Source: Leifsonia sp. AK011
GTDB taxonomy: Bacteria; Actinomycetota; Actinomycetes; Actinomycetales; Microbacteriaceae
Length of the DNA stretch: 64,000 nucleotides
Direction of reading: 5' to 3'
Assembly: GCF_013410945.1 (NCBI RefSeq)
Contig: NZ_JACCCH010000001.1
Location: 2,356,001 to 2,420,000, forward strand
The notes beneath the pieces are model-generated. The model worked only from the letters and a program-made list of their open reading frames with translations, was not told where the DNA came from and searched no databases. Positions 51,363-59,975 of this stretch are shown here, piece by piece (position 1 is the first letter of the stretch; the number at the start of each line of letters is the position of its first letter). A program made the position numbers and the translations under genes.

Positions 51363-52061
51363 CTACGGCGCCGTTCGGCTCACCTCGACGTACCGCCGTG
51401 GCTCGCCGACGGACACACCGGGGAGGGCGTCGCACCATTCGGCGAAAGCAGCGGAGTCGGCATCCACCGCTGTCGCCCATCGGGTCGTGAGCAGGTAGGT
51501 TCCGCGTTCATCCGCCGCTCGAGCCAGGTCCGCGCCCTGGAACCCTTCGAGGTCAAGCAGGGACCACCGAGCATTGTCGAAATGCTCCTCGAACTGCGCC
51601 TGAGCGGGCTCGCTTACCCGAAGCTGTTGCACATTTTGTATGGGCCCAGACTCGGTGCCGAACACGAGCGCCGCGCTCCCCTTGACGTCGCAACCGAGCT
51701 CCGCGATGCGGCGGAGCGCCTCAATCGTGAAGTAGAACCCGGGTTGCTCGCTGTCGGTGATCCCGTCCCACCAGATCGACATCTCGTAGTGTGCGCGCAG
51801 ATCCGCGAGGAGGCTTTCCTTGCCTTCAAGAGTGCTGGCGAGTCCCATGAACCCACTTATGCTGCTGGGCTCGCCTTCGGCGCACGAAAGTTGCCATCCG
51901 GACCGATCGCGATATCGCTGCTCGCGACCATCTCGCGGCTTGCCCATCGGCTCGCCCTTCTCCCACGAGCGGCTCGGTTCCAGACCCAGCACTCGCGTGA
52001 CCTCGGCAGAGGTGTGCGTCTTACTCGTAATGAGAAGGGATGCGTGGCTATCAATGATCAC
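51363..52061 (-). CDS. DUF4279-like protein
   Basis: The 232-residue protein begins ASLLITSKTHTSAEVTRVLGLEPSRSWEKGE, the typical DUF4279 opening, and repeats the alpha/beta plan once. No catalytic residues are recognised. It is transcribed toward the anti-sigma gene, 21 bp from its stop, and begins the accessory stretch of the window. DUF4279 proteins are often found in variable regions; function unknown. Confidence 0.65.
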   Translation of the reverse strand: MIIDSHASLLITSKTHTSAEVTRVLGLEPSRSWEKGEPMGKPRDGREQRYRDRSGWQLSCAEGEPSSISGFMGLASTLEGKESLLADLRAHYEMSIWWDGITDSEQPGFYFTIEALRRIAELGCDVKGSAALVFGTESGPIQNVQQLRVSEPAQAQFEEHFDNARWSLLDLEGFQGADLARAADERGTYLLTTRWATAVDADSAAFAEWCDALPGVSVGEPRRYVEVSRTAP

Positions 52062-52098
52062 GAGGGCGAGGGTAGCGCGATCCCACCTTGAGGCAGCC

Positions 52099-52716
52099 TT
52101 AGGGCCGCTCTCGTTTGGCCACCGGCGTCCAAGCGAGGGGTGAGACTGACATCTGCGGACCGTCCCACAACTGCTGTCCCCGATCGCCAGCGATCTCGCT
52201 CGCGAGAAGGTCGCGAAGCTCTAGGTGCTTGTAGTGCACTTGAACCTGAAGCTCCTCGATTAGCTCGATCATCTGAGCAACGAACTCTGTTGGGCACTCG
52301 ATGGTGTTCGTGTAGGGCCACAGTGAACCAACCGTGATGCCGCCCGCATCCCTGATGAGCTCGACCGCCACAGAAGCCCTCTTGGTGGCACTGTCAGCAT
52401 GCGCGATTGCGCGGTTCCTGAACTTCCTCGCGGCATGGTGCGTCTCAGTCATCCCAGTCGGGGTCTCGACAAGATCGCCAAGATTGGGCCGCTCGTTCGT
52501 CATGTAGCAACGCCAGTACGCGATCATTCCCGCGCTGATCAGGTGCTGTCGAAGCTCCGCGTCGCCGTGGGGATGCTCGCCCTCGTCAATCTCGATGACC
52601 CGGGTGAGCGCATCCACGGCCTCGTCAAGGTCGCCGCTGCACTCGTTGAGCAACGCGAGATCTCGGCTCGTTTCGGTGTCGATATCCACCCAACGCACTT
52701 CTTTCGCGTCATTCAT
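52099..52716 (-). CDS. Helical protein with HEPN-like R-N-R-x3-H motif
   Basis: The 205-residue protein is all-helical by eye and contains FRNRAIAHAD at about residues 102-111, resembling the Rx4-6H motif of HEPN ribonucleases and HEPN-like AbiU/toxin proteins. No partner antitoxin (MNT) gene is adjacent. It starts upstream of the DUF4279 gene in the same direction with 37 bp between them. HEPN assignment is a weak-motif inference. Confidence 0.5.
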   Translation of the reverse strand: MNDAKEVRWVDIDTETSRDLALLNECSGDLDEAVDALTRVIEIDEGEHPHGDAELRQHLISAGMIAYWRCYMTNERPNLGDLVETPTGMTETHHAARKFRNRAIAHADSATKRASVAVELIRDAGGITVGSLWPYTNTIECPTEFVAQMIELIEELQVQVHYKHLELRDLLASEIAGDRGQQLWDGPQMSVSPLAWTPVAKRERP

Positions 52717-52755
52717 GGGAGCAGCTCAACACCTGCCTGACAGGGCGCGCCACCG

Positions 52756-53319
52756 CTAGCCCGTGACATGCGTGACGAAGCAGTTGCCGTTCGACACCTC
52801 GAGGTCGAATCCGATCGAGTCCAGGAGGAGCGGCTCGCCCGGAACATACTCGAGTTCCACTCCTGAGGCCGTTCCCTGGCCCGAATCCGCTTGGACCACG
52901 AGAAGTAAGAAGCTGGACTCGGGCGTGAAACTCCTCAATCCGAGGAACCGCTCGTTGGGCTCCGTCAGAGCGTCAACTATCCCGCGCGTGATCGGTTCCA
53001 CTCGAGAAATGGGCGGCTCTGGGCCGTCGGCCAGACCGACGGCGTCGATCTCGAGCCCGCTCGCGCCGATCAACTCGGCATGGTCCACCTCAAGGCTGCC
53101 CTCGGTACCAGCGACCTCCAGCTGGACTATCGCAGTGCCATCCTCCAGCCGGAAGCACTCTCCCGAGTGTGCCGCAGGCTCAACGAAGTCGTGCTCGCTC
53201 CCACCGAGGATCGAAAACAGGCCGATGCCCGCGATAACGAAGATCCCGGCCAGGGCGACAAACAGAACACCCACGGGAACGAGCACACCGACGAGTACCT
53301 TCGTCGATTGCTTCGCCAT
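52756..53319 (-). CDS. Membrane-anchored protein of unknown function
   Basis: The 187-residue protein has one N-terminal membrane helix (about 8-37) and an acidic extracytoplasmic domain with two cysteines (about positions 55 and 181) that could form a disulfide. I do not recognise the family. Its stop is 39 bp upstream of the HEPN-like gene in the same direction. Confidence 0.55.
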   Translation of the reverse strand: MAKQSTKVLVGVLVPVGVLFVALAGIFVIAGIGLFSILGGSEHDFVEPAAHSGECFRLEDGTAIVQLEVAGTEGSLEVDHAELIGASGLEIDAVGLADGPEPPISRVEPITRGIVDALTEPNERFLGLRSFTPESSFLLLVVQADSGQGTASGVELEYVPGEPLLLDSIGFDLEVSNGNCFVTHVTG

Positions 53320-53438
53320 CCCAGCATCATCTCAGCCACACAGTTGACGAATCGTAACAATCGAGAGTCGATAGGTAGGAGCGACCAGGAGTCCTCACGA
53401 TCGACAGGTCGCGCTGCGGGCCAAGGTAAGGTCTTCTC

Positions 53439-53828
53439 ATGTCGACCGCGCCCTCGCCTCTAGTGGACGATGCCCCAAGCGCTGCGGGTCAGAGTGACAT
53501 CGGTCTCATGGCGGCCCTCTCGCTCATCTTCGCGCTGGCGCCGTTCGGAATGAGGCTGCTCGCCACCTTTTCGCGATACGCGGTGATGCTGTTCATTGGC
53601 GGAGGATCCGCGATGAACACTTTTGACACCGTCCAGCTCGTGATGGCCTGGGTGGCTCTGCTCCCGAGTACAGGCCTCGGCACTCTCGCGGTGATCCTGG
53701 GTGTTCGGGTGAGGCGAGACCCGTCAGCGACCGACCGGCAAGCACGACGGGCGTTCGCGGGAATCTTGATCGGAGCATTCGGCGTAGTCGTCATCATCGT
53801 CAACATCGTCGTCTTCGTACTCAGCTAG
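53439..53828 (+). CDS. Small membrane protein, three predicted helices
   Basis: The 129-residue protein has helices at about 22-45, 65-88 and 104-128, with a hydrophilic 20-residue N-terminus. The pattern (ILGVRVRRDPSATDRQARRAFAGILIGAFGV between helices 2 and 3) resembles DUF4190-type proteins but is not conclusive. Divergent from the membrane-anchored protein at 52756. Confidence 0.55.
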   Translation: MSTAPSPLVDDAPSAAGQSDIGLMAALSLIFALAPFGMRLLATFSRYAVMLFIGGGSAMNTFDTVQLVMAWVALLPSTGLGTLAVILGVRVRRDPSATDRQARRAFAGILIGAFGVVVIIVNIVVFVLS

Positions 53829-53916
53829 CGCACTGCCCCCCGAACACGGCGTTTCACTGAGTCGAACTCAGCACCAGACTGGGTATGCGATGGCCGGATG
53901 TCGCTCGGGGGGTGCC

Positions 53917-55986
53917 ATGAGTTCTGCTGGGGCATCCGCGCGCCTCGAGTCCGAGCGGCAGGCAGCACTCGCGGCCGAGCATCGGCGAGCGGCGGATGAC
54001 GCAGAACAGGCGTCGGCTCGCTACCGCATCGCGGCGGTGACCGAGGAGAGCGTCGCTCGCAGGCTGACCTCGCTGAGCGCCGTCGGGTACCACCTGCTAC
54101 CGGATCGCGGATGGCCCGGCAGCCGAAGCGCCCAGGTCGACCTCGTTGTCGTCGGGCCGGGTGGGCTCTTCATCGTCGACACCAAGGCGTGGAAAGAGGT
54201 CACCGTGGCCGCGGGCCACATTTTCCGAGGGCAGGCCGATGTCACCGAAGACCTCGACAACCTCGCGGACCTCGCCTACGGAACCGAACAGGCGATGGCC
54301 GACATCGGGCTCGCGCCGGGCGAGGTGCATGCGATAGCGGTGCTCGCGGGCCAACGCGGCATCAAGGAGCGAGTCGGCACTGTCGAGGTGGTGGGCGAGC
54401 ACGACATCCTCCGCCACATCGCCCACTACGGCACGCGACTCACGAACGCCCAGGTCGATACCGTGCTCGCGGCGACGCTCCAGCACTTCCCTCTCGTCGG
54501 CGCGCCAGCCCCGGTCGTGGCGGCTGTGCCCGAGCCGGTTCTCGCGGAACCCAGCATCCAGCCACCACTCATCAGCGACGAGGAGGTGCGCGAGGCCCTG
54601 ATGGAGGGAATCCTTGCGGCGCCCATCGAGGAGTGGATGTCGTTCCTGCATCCCGACCAGGCGAAGCTCGTGCGGCGCAGCTTCTCCGGGCCTTCCCGCA
54701 TCCGCGGGGCGGCCGGAACGGGCAAGACGGTCGTGGGCCTGCATCGCGCTGCCTACCTTGCGCGACAGGTCACCGGCGACGATCGCGTGCTGGTCACGAC
54801 GTTCGTGAAGTCGCTCCCCGCCGTGCAGCAGACGCTCATGCAGCGGATGGCACCCGCCGTCGCCGACCGGATCGATTTCATGAGCGCGCACGCCTTCGCG
54901 TTCCGACTGCTGAGGGATCGTGGCATTCCCTGCAGTCTCGACCCGAAGGCCGCCAGTCAGGCGTTCGACGAGGCGTGGCGAGCGGTGGGGATTCCCGGGC
55001 CGCTGGCCACGATCGACGCCAACTCCGCCTACTGGAATGACGAGCTGCAACACGTCATCAAGGGCCGCACGATCACCCGGTTCGAGGACTATGCGAACCT
55101 CGCCCGCGCCGGACGCAAGCGCATTCTGCGCCTTGAGCAACGTCGCGCGGTATGGGAGCTGTACCTGGACTACCAGCGCCGGCTGCGCGAGCGGCGGGTG
55201 CACGATTTCACCGACGTGATCTCGATGGCGAGTGCATCCATTCGCACCACCCCTCTCGGCAAGTACCGCGCGGTGATCGTCGATGAGGCTCAGGATCTCT
55301 CGTGCGAGACCATCCGCATGCTGCACGGTCTCGTCGGCAACGAGCCCGACGGTCTCACCCTCATCGGCGACGGCCGCCAGACCATTTACCCGGGCGGCTA
55401 TTCGCTCGCCGAGGTCGGTATCTCGCTCGCCGGTCGGGGTGTGGTGATGGCGACGAACTACCGCAATACGGCGGAGATCCTGTCCTATGCAGCGGGAATG
55501 GTCGAAGGGCTGGAGCAGGCAGACCTCGAGGGGCTGGCGGATGACGCGCCCGCAGTGCTGCGCAACGGTGAGCAGCCTCGCGTCGCACGTTGCACGGCGC
55601 GCACGCAGCACGACGGCCTGCTGGTCGACCACATTCGTCGTGTGACGTCGGCGGTCGGCACGGACCTGGGGGATGTCGCGATCCTCGCCCTCGACCGCAG
55701 GATGCTGAGCCCCACCCTTCGCGCACTTGAACGCGCCGGCATCCCAACCGTCGACCTCGACACCTACCGAGGCGAGCGCGTGCCCGCCGTCAAGGTCGGA
55801 ACCGTGAAGCGGGGCAAGGGTCTCGAGTTCAAGCACGTGCTTCTGGCGGGCGTGCCCTCCGAGGTGCTCGACAACCGCGTGCCCTCCGACGGCGGCCGCT
55901 TGGAGCGCCACGAGTTGCTCCGGCGGGAGCTGTATGTGGCGATGACGCGTGCGCGCGATGGGCTGTGGGTGGGGGTCGTAGGGTGA
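53917..55986 (+). CDS. NERD nuclease domain - UvrD-like helicase fusion
   Basis: The 689-residue protein has an N-terminal NERD domain: QVDLVVVGPGGLFIVDTKAW places D75 and D88-x-K90 in the PD-(D/E)XK core. A superfamily 1 helicase follows with Walker A GAAGTGKT at 264-271, VIVDEAQD (Walker B), LIGDGRQTIY, KRGKGLEFKHV and ELYVAMTRARD. Such NERD-helicases probably process damaged or foreign DNA. ATG 53917 has GGGGGG upstream and is preferred over ATG 53890. It overlaps the DUF1294 gene by 4 bp. Confidence 0.88.
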   Translation: MSSAGASARLESERQAALAAEHRRAADDAEQASARYRIAAVTEESVARRLTSLSAVGYHLLPDRGWPGSRSAQVDLVVVGPGGLFIVDTKAWKEVTVAAGHIFRGQADVTEDLDNLADLAYGTEQAMADIGLAPGEVHAIAVLAGQRGIKERVGTVEVVGEHDILRHIAHYGTRLTNAQVDTVLAATLQHFPLVGAPAPVVAAVPEPVLAEPSIQPPLISDEEVREALMEGILAAPIEEWMSFLHPDQAKLVRRSFSGPSRIRGAAGTGKTVVGLHRAAYLARQVTGDDRVLVTTFVKSLPAVQQTLMQRMAPAVADRIDFMSAHAFAFRLLRDRGIPCSLDPKAASQAFDEAWRAVGIPGPLATIDANSAYWNDELQHVIKGRTITRFEDYANLARAGRKRILRLEQRRAVWELYLDYQRRLRERRVHDFTDVISMASASIRTTPLGKYRAVIVDEAQDLSCETIRMLHGLVGNEPDGLTLIGDGRQTIYPGGYSLAEVGISLAGRGVVMATNYRNTAEILSYAAGMVEGLEQADLEGLADDAPAVLRNGEQPRVARCTARTQHDGLLVDHIRRVTSAVGTDLGDVAILALDRRMLSPTLRALERAGIPTVDLDTYRGERVPAVKVGTVKRGKGLEFKHVLLAGVPSEVLDNRVPSDGGRLERHELLRRELYVAMTRARDGLWVGVVG

Positions 55987-56417
55987 GCGGCACGAGAACC
56001 CAACCGCCCCGGATGCAACGGCGCAAGTCGAGGCGATCCCCGGCCCACTTCCTCCCGATCGCGATCTTCGCGGGCATCTACGCGGCGACGGTGCTCGTCT
56101 GGAACGCCCCGCTGTGGCCAGCACTCATCTACGTCGGAGCGAGCCTGATCACGTTCCTCGTGTACTTCGCCGACAAGCGCGCGGCACAACGCTACGGACA
56201 ACGGGTGTCGGAGAACACGCTGCTCTTCCTCGGCTTCATCGGAGGGTGGCCAGGCGCGATCGTCGCGCAGCAGACGCTGCGGCATAAGACGATCAAGCAG
56301 CCGTTCCGCGGCTACCACTGGTTCACGGTCGTGGCGAACGTCGGGGTGCTCGTGTTCCTCGTGTCGCCGGTCGGGGCACGAGTGATCGCGAGGTTCATGT
56401 CGATCGGCTCCTCGTAG
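55983..56417 (+). CDS. DUF1294 membrane protein
   Basis: The 144-residue protein has a basic N-terminus, three or four helices and the family core YFADKRAAQRYGQRVSENTLLFLGFIGGWPGA followed by QTLRHKTIKQPFR. GTG 55983 overlaps the helicase stop (GTGA). In cold-shock-domain fusions DUF1294 is C-terminal; here it stands alone. Function is unknown. Confidence 0.88.
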   Translation: MSGTRTQPPRMQRRKSRRSPAHFLPIAIFAGIYAATVLVWNAPLWPALIYVGASLITFLVYFADKRAAQRYGQRVSENTLLFLGFIGGWPGAIVAQQTLRHKTIKQPFRGYHWFTVVANVGVLVFLVSPVGARVIARFMSIGSS

Positions 56418-56440
56418 CCGCACCCCGGTACCATCGCACA

Positions 56441-57238
56441 ATGCGCGCGATCCCAGCCTCCATGGACCCCACCATCGTGCAGGCGGTGGATGCCCGGCTC
56501 GCCGCCGTCGAGCGTGACGAGAGCGTCAACATCCTCTGGGCCATCGAAAGCGGTAGCCGCGCGTGGGGCTTCCCGTCGCCCGACAGCGACTACGACTGCC
56601 GATTCTTCTACCTGCGGTCCCGCGACTCGTATCTCTCGCCGTGGCCCGCGCGCGACGTGATCGAGACACCGCTCGACAAGATCTTCGACGTCAACGGCTG
56701 GGACCTCGCCAAAGCCCTCCGCCTACTCGTGAAGGGCAACGCCACGGTGACCGAGTGGCTGCGCTCCCCCATCGTCTACGGCGGCAGCGAACTCTTCCGT
56801 GACCGGATGCTCGAGCTCGCGTCATCCCTCTACGACCCGATCCGCGCCGGACGCCACTACCTCCACGTCGGTCGCCAGCAGGCGGCGAAGCAGATGACGC
56901 TCAAGCGCGTCTTCTACTCCCTGCGTCCCGCGGCGACCCTCCGCTGGCTGCGCGACAACTCGGGCCAGGGCGTACCGCCCATGGACCTCGGCTCACTTCT
57001 CGCGCAGAGCGACGTTTCGGGGCCGCTGGTCTCGCGCATCGACGAGTTGATCGAGCTCAAGAGCCGCACGCGCGAGGTCGGCACGGGCGATGTGCCCGCG
57101 GAGGTGACGGCGTTCATCGCGTCGGAGTTCGAGCTGGCGACGGAGCTGTACGAGTCGGCGGATGCTACGGCTCCTGCTGAAGGGATCGCCGCTGCGGAGG
57201 CGTTCTTCCTGTGGGCGCTGGAGGAGCTGAAAGCCTGA
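56441..57238 (+). CDS. Predicted nucleotidyltransferase, RlaP-like
   Basis: The 265-residue protein has the pol-beta-type nucleotidyltransferase motif ESGSRAWGFPSPDSDYDCRF: GSRAWG at 38-43 and acidic pair D50/D52. The following helical domain (DVNGWDLAKALRLLVKGNATVTEWL) is diagnostic for the PF10127/RlaP family linked to RNA repair in some bacteria, and to phage-encoded copies. It starts 23 bp after the DUF1294 stop and may be cotranscribed with the helicase, making a nucleic-acid-processing group. Confidence 0.85.
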   Translation: MRAIPASMDPTIVQAVDARLAAVERDESVNILWAIESGSRAWGFPSPDSDYDCRFFYLRSRDSYLSPWPARDVIETPLDKIFDVNGWDLAKALRLLVKGNATVTEWLRSPIVYGGSELFRDRMLELASSLYDPIRAGRHYLHVGRQQAAKQMTLKRVFYSLRPAATLRWLRDNSGQGVPPMDLGSLLAQSDVSGPLVSRIDELIELKSRTREVGTGDVPAEVTAFIASEFELATELYESADATAPAEGIAAAEAFFLWALEELKA

Positions 57239-57265
57239 TTGCCACATCATTCGTGTGAAGGCGTA

Positions 57266-57403
57266 ATGGAGTACCGTCCTTCCGTGACAGAGAGTCAATC
57301 GGTGGCAATAGTGCTGGGGCCCATTCTCGGACTCAGGGGTGTCGCTTTCTTCATCTTCCGACGTCGAATTTTCCGCAAGGCCATCGCGCAGCGCATCGAG
57401 TGA
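57266..57403 (+). CDS. Possible 45-residue membrane peptide
   Basis: ATG 57266 preceded by AAGGCG opens a 45-codon frame with one hydrophobic stretch (VAIVLGPILGLRGVAFFIF) followed by a basic tail RRRIFRKAIAQRIE. The layout, one helix plus cytoplasmic arginines, is that of many small membrane peptides. No family is recognised, and chance cannot be excluded. Confidence 0.35.
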   Translation: MEYRPSVTESQSVAIVLGPILGLRGVAFFIFRRRIFRKAIAQRIE

Positions 57404-57462
57404 AACAAGGGCCGCGGCGTGAAAATGCAAACGCACGTGAGCTCGTCCAACCCGCGAGATTT

Positions 57463-57708
57463 CCTACGCCTGCGGCCAATCGGTGGGGGTGGAGGCGTAG
57501 GGCACCTTCGACCCGGTCTCCTCCACGGACGCCGTCACCCGCCTAAAAGACGGCCGCTGGTTCGGCGCCACCGCCCCGACGTCCCGAGCGGTGGTGAGAT
57601 CGCCTTCGCAGCGGATGTCGCGCTCGGGTGACGCGGAGCCTGATGGTTGCCCTGCCGGAGCCGATGGTCATCGTGCAGGGCGGGGCTGACGCGGAGGTCG
57701 CGGACTAG
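57463..57708 (+). pseudogene. Decayed 3' fragment of a paralogue of the anti-sigma-like gene
   Basis: Translated in pieces the segment gives AYACGQSVGVEA-stop-GTFDPVSSTDAVTRLKDGRWFG, then GGEIAFAADVALG in another frame, then VALPEPM near the end. The protein at 49881-51341 has AYASGHSVSVESQGTFDTVSATDAVARLEDGRWFG, GGAIAFAADGM and IALPEPM in the same order. The copy carries a TAG at 57498-57500, at least two frameshifts and deletion of the Pro-rich linker. It is therefore a dead remnant of a duplicated ectodomain gene. Confidence 0.8.
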
Positions 57709-57717
57709 ACCCCACGC

Positions 57718-57741
57718 CCTCAACAACCCTCGCCGTTGAGG
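57718..57741. terminator. Small hairpin before the ATPase 3' end
   Basis: Arms CCTCAAC (57718-57724) and GTTGAGG (57735-57741) enclose 10 nt between the pseudogene and the convergent ATPase gene. It may serve as terminator for the ATPase transcript. Confidence 0.4.
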
Positions 57742-57777
57742 CTGCCTAAACGGGCGCGCACCTCGCGCAGTTGGCTG

Positions 57778-59286
57778 TTATTCGTCATCCTCATTGGCGT
57801 CGTCTTCCGGCTGACCCTCGAGAGTTTGGAAGGCCTTGCCTTGCGTTATCTTGAGTCCTTGACGGTATAGAGGCGGTACCTTGTAGGTCTTGCCAACAGG
57901 CTCAAGAAACCCCAGCGTAATGAGCCTCTTGGTCAGTTCAGGCGCATCTTTACCAAGCAGGTTGGCCAGACTTTCCGCGTTGTGCTCAGCCTTGCCATTC
58001 TCGAATCTCTTGATGAACTCCGCGGTCTCCCCAGCCTCCGCAAGAAGGGTGTCTTCCACCCTTGCCTCGCTTAGCTCCGATAATGCGCGCTTAAGCGCAT
58101 CTCCTGTGATCAGTGGTCCGCCAGTTCCGATCACTCGAGGCTGTTGAGCCTCTCGACGCTTTTGCGCTTCTACTGCCTTGATGATGAGATCAACTAAGTT
58201 CCTCGGTGACTTCACGTCATTGCCGTCGCGAATGCGGGTCAGGATCCAGTTCCAGGTCGTGGGCCGCTTGGACGTTGGGTCGACTTTTGCCGGGAAAACG
58301 AAACTGAACACGTCATCCGGTGAACTCTCGCGGGTCAGATCGGTAGCGGCCAGAAAAGCCTCTGACTCGATTAGGCGCCTATGGAGAAGCACGTAGAGGT
58401 CGTCATCTTCCCAAGTGATCGAGATTCGACGCGAGTTGATATGGGTTAGGTTGACGAACCCTCCCTCGATCATCCTCGCGAAAAGATCTCGTCGCACGAA
58501 GAGCTTGAGGCGCACTCTTGTCAGGTCCTGCATGTCCAGATAGGCGCGGAAGAGTGCCCGGAGCGCAGGTCTCTCGACTTCAGGGACTGCTTGGAATGCT
58601 TCGTCAAGTCGATCAAAAACGAGCCAGAGTGAGAACCCTGTTTCCTCAAGGCACCTCTCCAGTAGAGCTAGCGCCTCATCGTGAGGGACAAATCCGTCTG
58701 GTTCTTCCAGTGGTGGCGTGGGCGACTCGAAGGTCATCTTGCTTGTGAAGATGGGTATGCCATCAGGGGTGAACGCCGTGGTGGCCTCTATCGTCCTCGG
58801 GCGGAAAAATGCTAGAAGGCGTTCGAACAGCGATTTAGGTGAGCCTTCACGTACGCGAAGCCCGGTGCGCTGCAGTAGGTCTTCAAGCTGATCCAGACTT
58901 CCAGGCCGAGCAGTTTCGTAAAGATCTAGGAGCCAGTTTCCCGCGAGGGTGAATACGTAGGTCTTCCAGACCCCGTTGTACTCGCCTTCATCTAGTACGC
59001 CAGCGTCGATGAGTCGTTGAAAGTTCGGCGTTCCAGCGGGATTGAAGGCGGCGATTACCTCAACGTCGTCTAGGGCCTCATACTCGGCGAATCGGTCTTT
59101 CAATATCCGGAAAAGGGCTGTCTTGCCGCTACCTTTGTCCCCGGCTATTGTGTCGCCGCCATCGTTGACCAACTGGCTGAACGTGTCCGTTTCGACGAAG
59201 TAGTTCGCGAGTGCGCTGTCAAATTCAGCCACAGGTGACCCAAGTTTCAGAAGATTTAGCAGCTTACTCGCAGGCAGTTCATCCAT
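57778..59286 (-). CDS. P-loop ATPase, Sll1717-like
   Basis: The 502-residue protein has Walker A GDKGSGKT at 49-56, a Walker-B-like LVFDRLDEAF at about 232-241 and ISITWEDDDLYVLLHRR, the motif set I associate with the Sll1717-type STAND-related P-loop ATPases. The C-terminal third is helical and acidic, ending EDDANEDDE. There is no membrane helix. Codons are visibly more AT-rich than in the left part of the window, suggesting foreign origin. Relatives occur in genomic islands and defence regions; no effector domain is fused. Confidence 0.7.
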   Translation of the reverse strand: MDELPASKLLNLLKLGSPVAEFDSALANYFVETDTFSQLVNDGGDTIAGDKGSGKTALFRILKDRFAEYEALDDVEVIAAFNPAGTPNFQRLIDAGVLDEGEYNGVWKTYVFTLAGNWLLDLYETARPGSLDQLEDLLQRTGLRVREGSPKSLFERLLAFFRPRTIEATTAFTPDGIPIFTSKMTFESPTPPLEEPDGFVPHDEALALLERCLEETGFSLWLVFDRLDEAFQAVPEVERPALRALFRAYLDMQDLTRVRLKLFVRRDLFARMIEGGFVNLTHINSRRISITWEDDDLYVLLHRRLIESEAFLAATDLTRESSPDDVFSFVFPAKVDPTSKRPTTWNWILTRIRDGNDVKSPRNLVDLIIKAVEAQKRREAQQPRVIGTGGPLITGDALKRALSELSEARVEDTLLAEAGETAEFIKRFENGKAEHNAESLANLLGKDAPELTKRLITLGFLEPVGKTYKVPPLYRQGLKITQGKAFQTLEGQPEDDANEDDE

Positions 59287-59416
59287 GGCTACATCATGGC
59301 CTACTAGGCTTCGGCGGGTGCAGCACCCGCGACGACGGTCCGTTCATCCCGTAGTTGCGGCCCGCCCAAGTGGCTCTCGATCGGCCAGCAAAGCCACGCT
59401 TTCCTTCAAGATCGGC

Positions 59417-59863
59417 CTAGCTTGTTCGCTCCTGACGAGGGCCCCGACGGGGACTTTCCCCCTTCTTGACCTCTGACTTTCGCACTTCTCGACGATTCGT
59501 GTAGGGCGGTAGCTCGACATAAGTCCAACGTTGCTTTCGGCCGCTACGTTCCTTCCAGTGAATCCTGAATCCTCTGGCGCACCCCCTCATGTCCACGAGG
59601 TAGCGGTGGCCCTTCTCTAGCCGATCCAACTGATCGAAATGGGATGGTGTGCCGAGCGTCGCAACGGCGGGACCCGCGCTGAAATCGTGCGTGAATCTGA
59701 TGTTCTCCGCAGCGGGCCCACTGGCCCGCTTCACGTGCCACAAGTCGCCCTCGTGGAGGGTGAAGACCCACCTCACGGGGTTGAACAGTCCGGGCGCCAC
59801 CGCTGTGGCGATTCTTGCCACGAGACCAATCGCGGGAGAAAGGAAGATCGTTGGCTCTACCAT
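59417..59863 (-). CDS. Hypothetical protein, 148 residues
   Basis: The protein has a hydrophobic N-terminal segment (IFLSPAIGLVARIATAVAPG), a middle with VFTLHEGDLWHVKRASG, and a very basic C-terminus (RREVRKSEVKKGESPRRGPRQERTS). I do not recognise it. The basic tail could bind nucleic acid. It lies upstream of the P-loop ATPase gene in the same direction, 130 bp apart. Confidence 0.45.
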   Translation of the reverse strand: MVEPTIFLSPAIGLVARIATAVAPGLFNPVRWVFTLHEGDLWHVKRASGPAAENIRFTHDFSAGPAVATLGTPSHFDQLDRLEKGHRYLVDMRGCARGFRIHWKERSGRKQRWTYVELPPYTNRREVRKSEVKKGESPRRGPRQERTS

Positions 59864-59975
59864 CTAGGCGGGTCCCCCGGTGAATCTGCGAGACGAAGTC
59901 CAGAACCTGCCATAGGTCGCCGCTCCTTATCTTTCTAGCCGCAGCTTCAACGGTGACCTGGGCTGCGGCCTACAG

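Noticed and set aside
54097-56124. 675-codon open frame on the minus strand
   Set aside because: Antisense to the NERD-helicase, which has all helicase motifs on the plus strand.
57718-57741. Island border or attachment site at the ATPase 3' end
   Set aside because: Only a short hairpin is present; no copy of a flanking gene end or direct repeat was found near 57.7 kb to mark a border.
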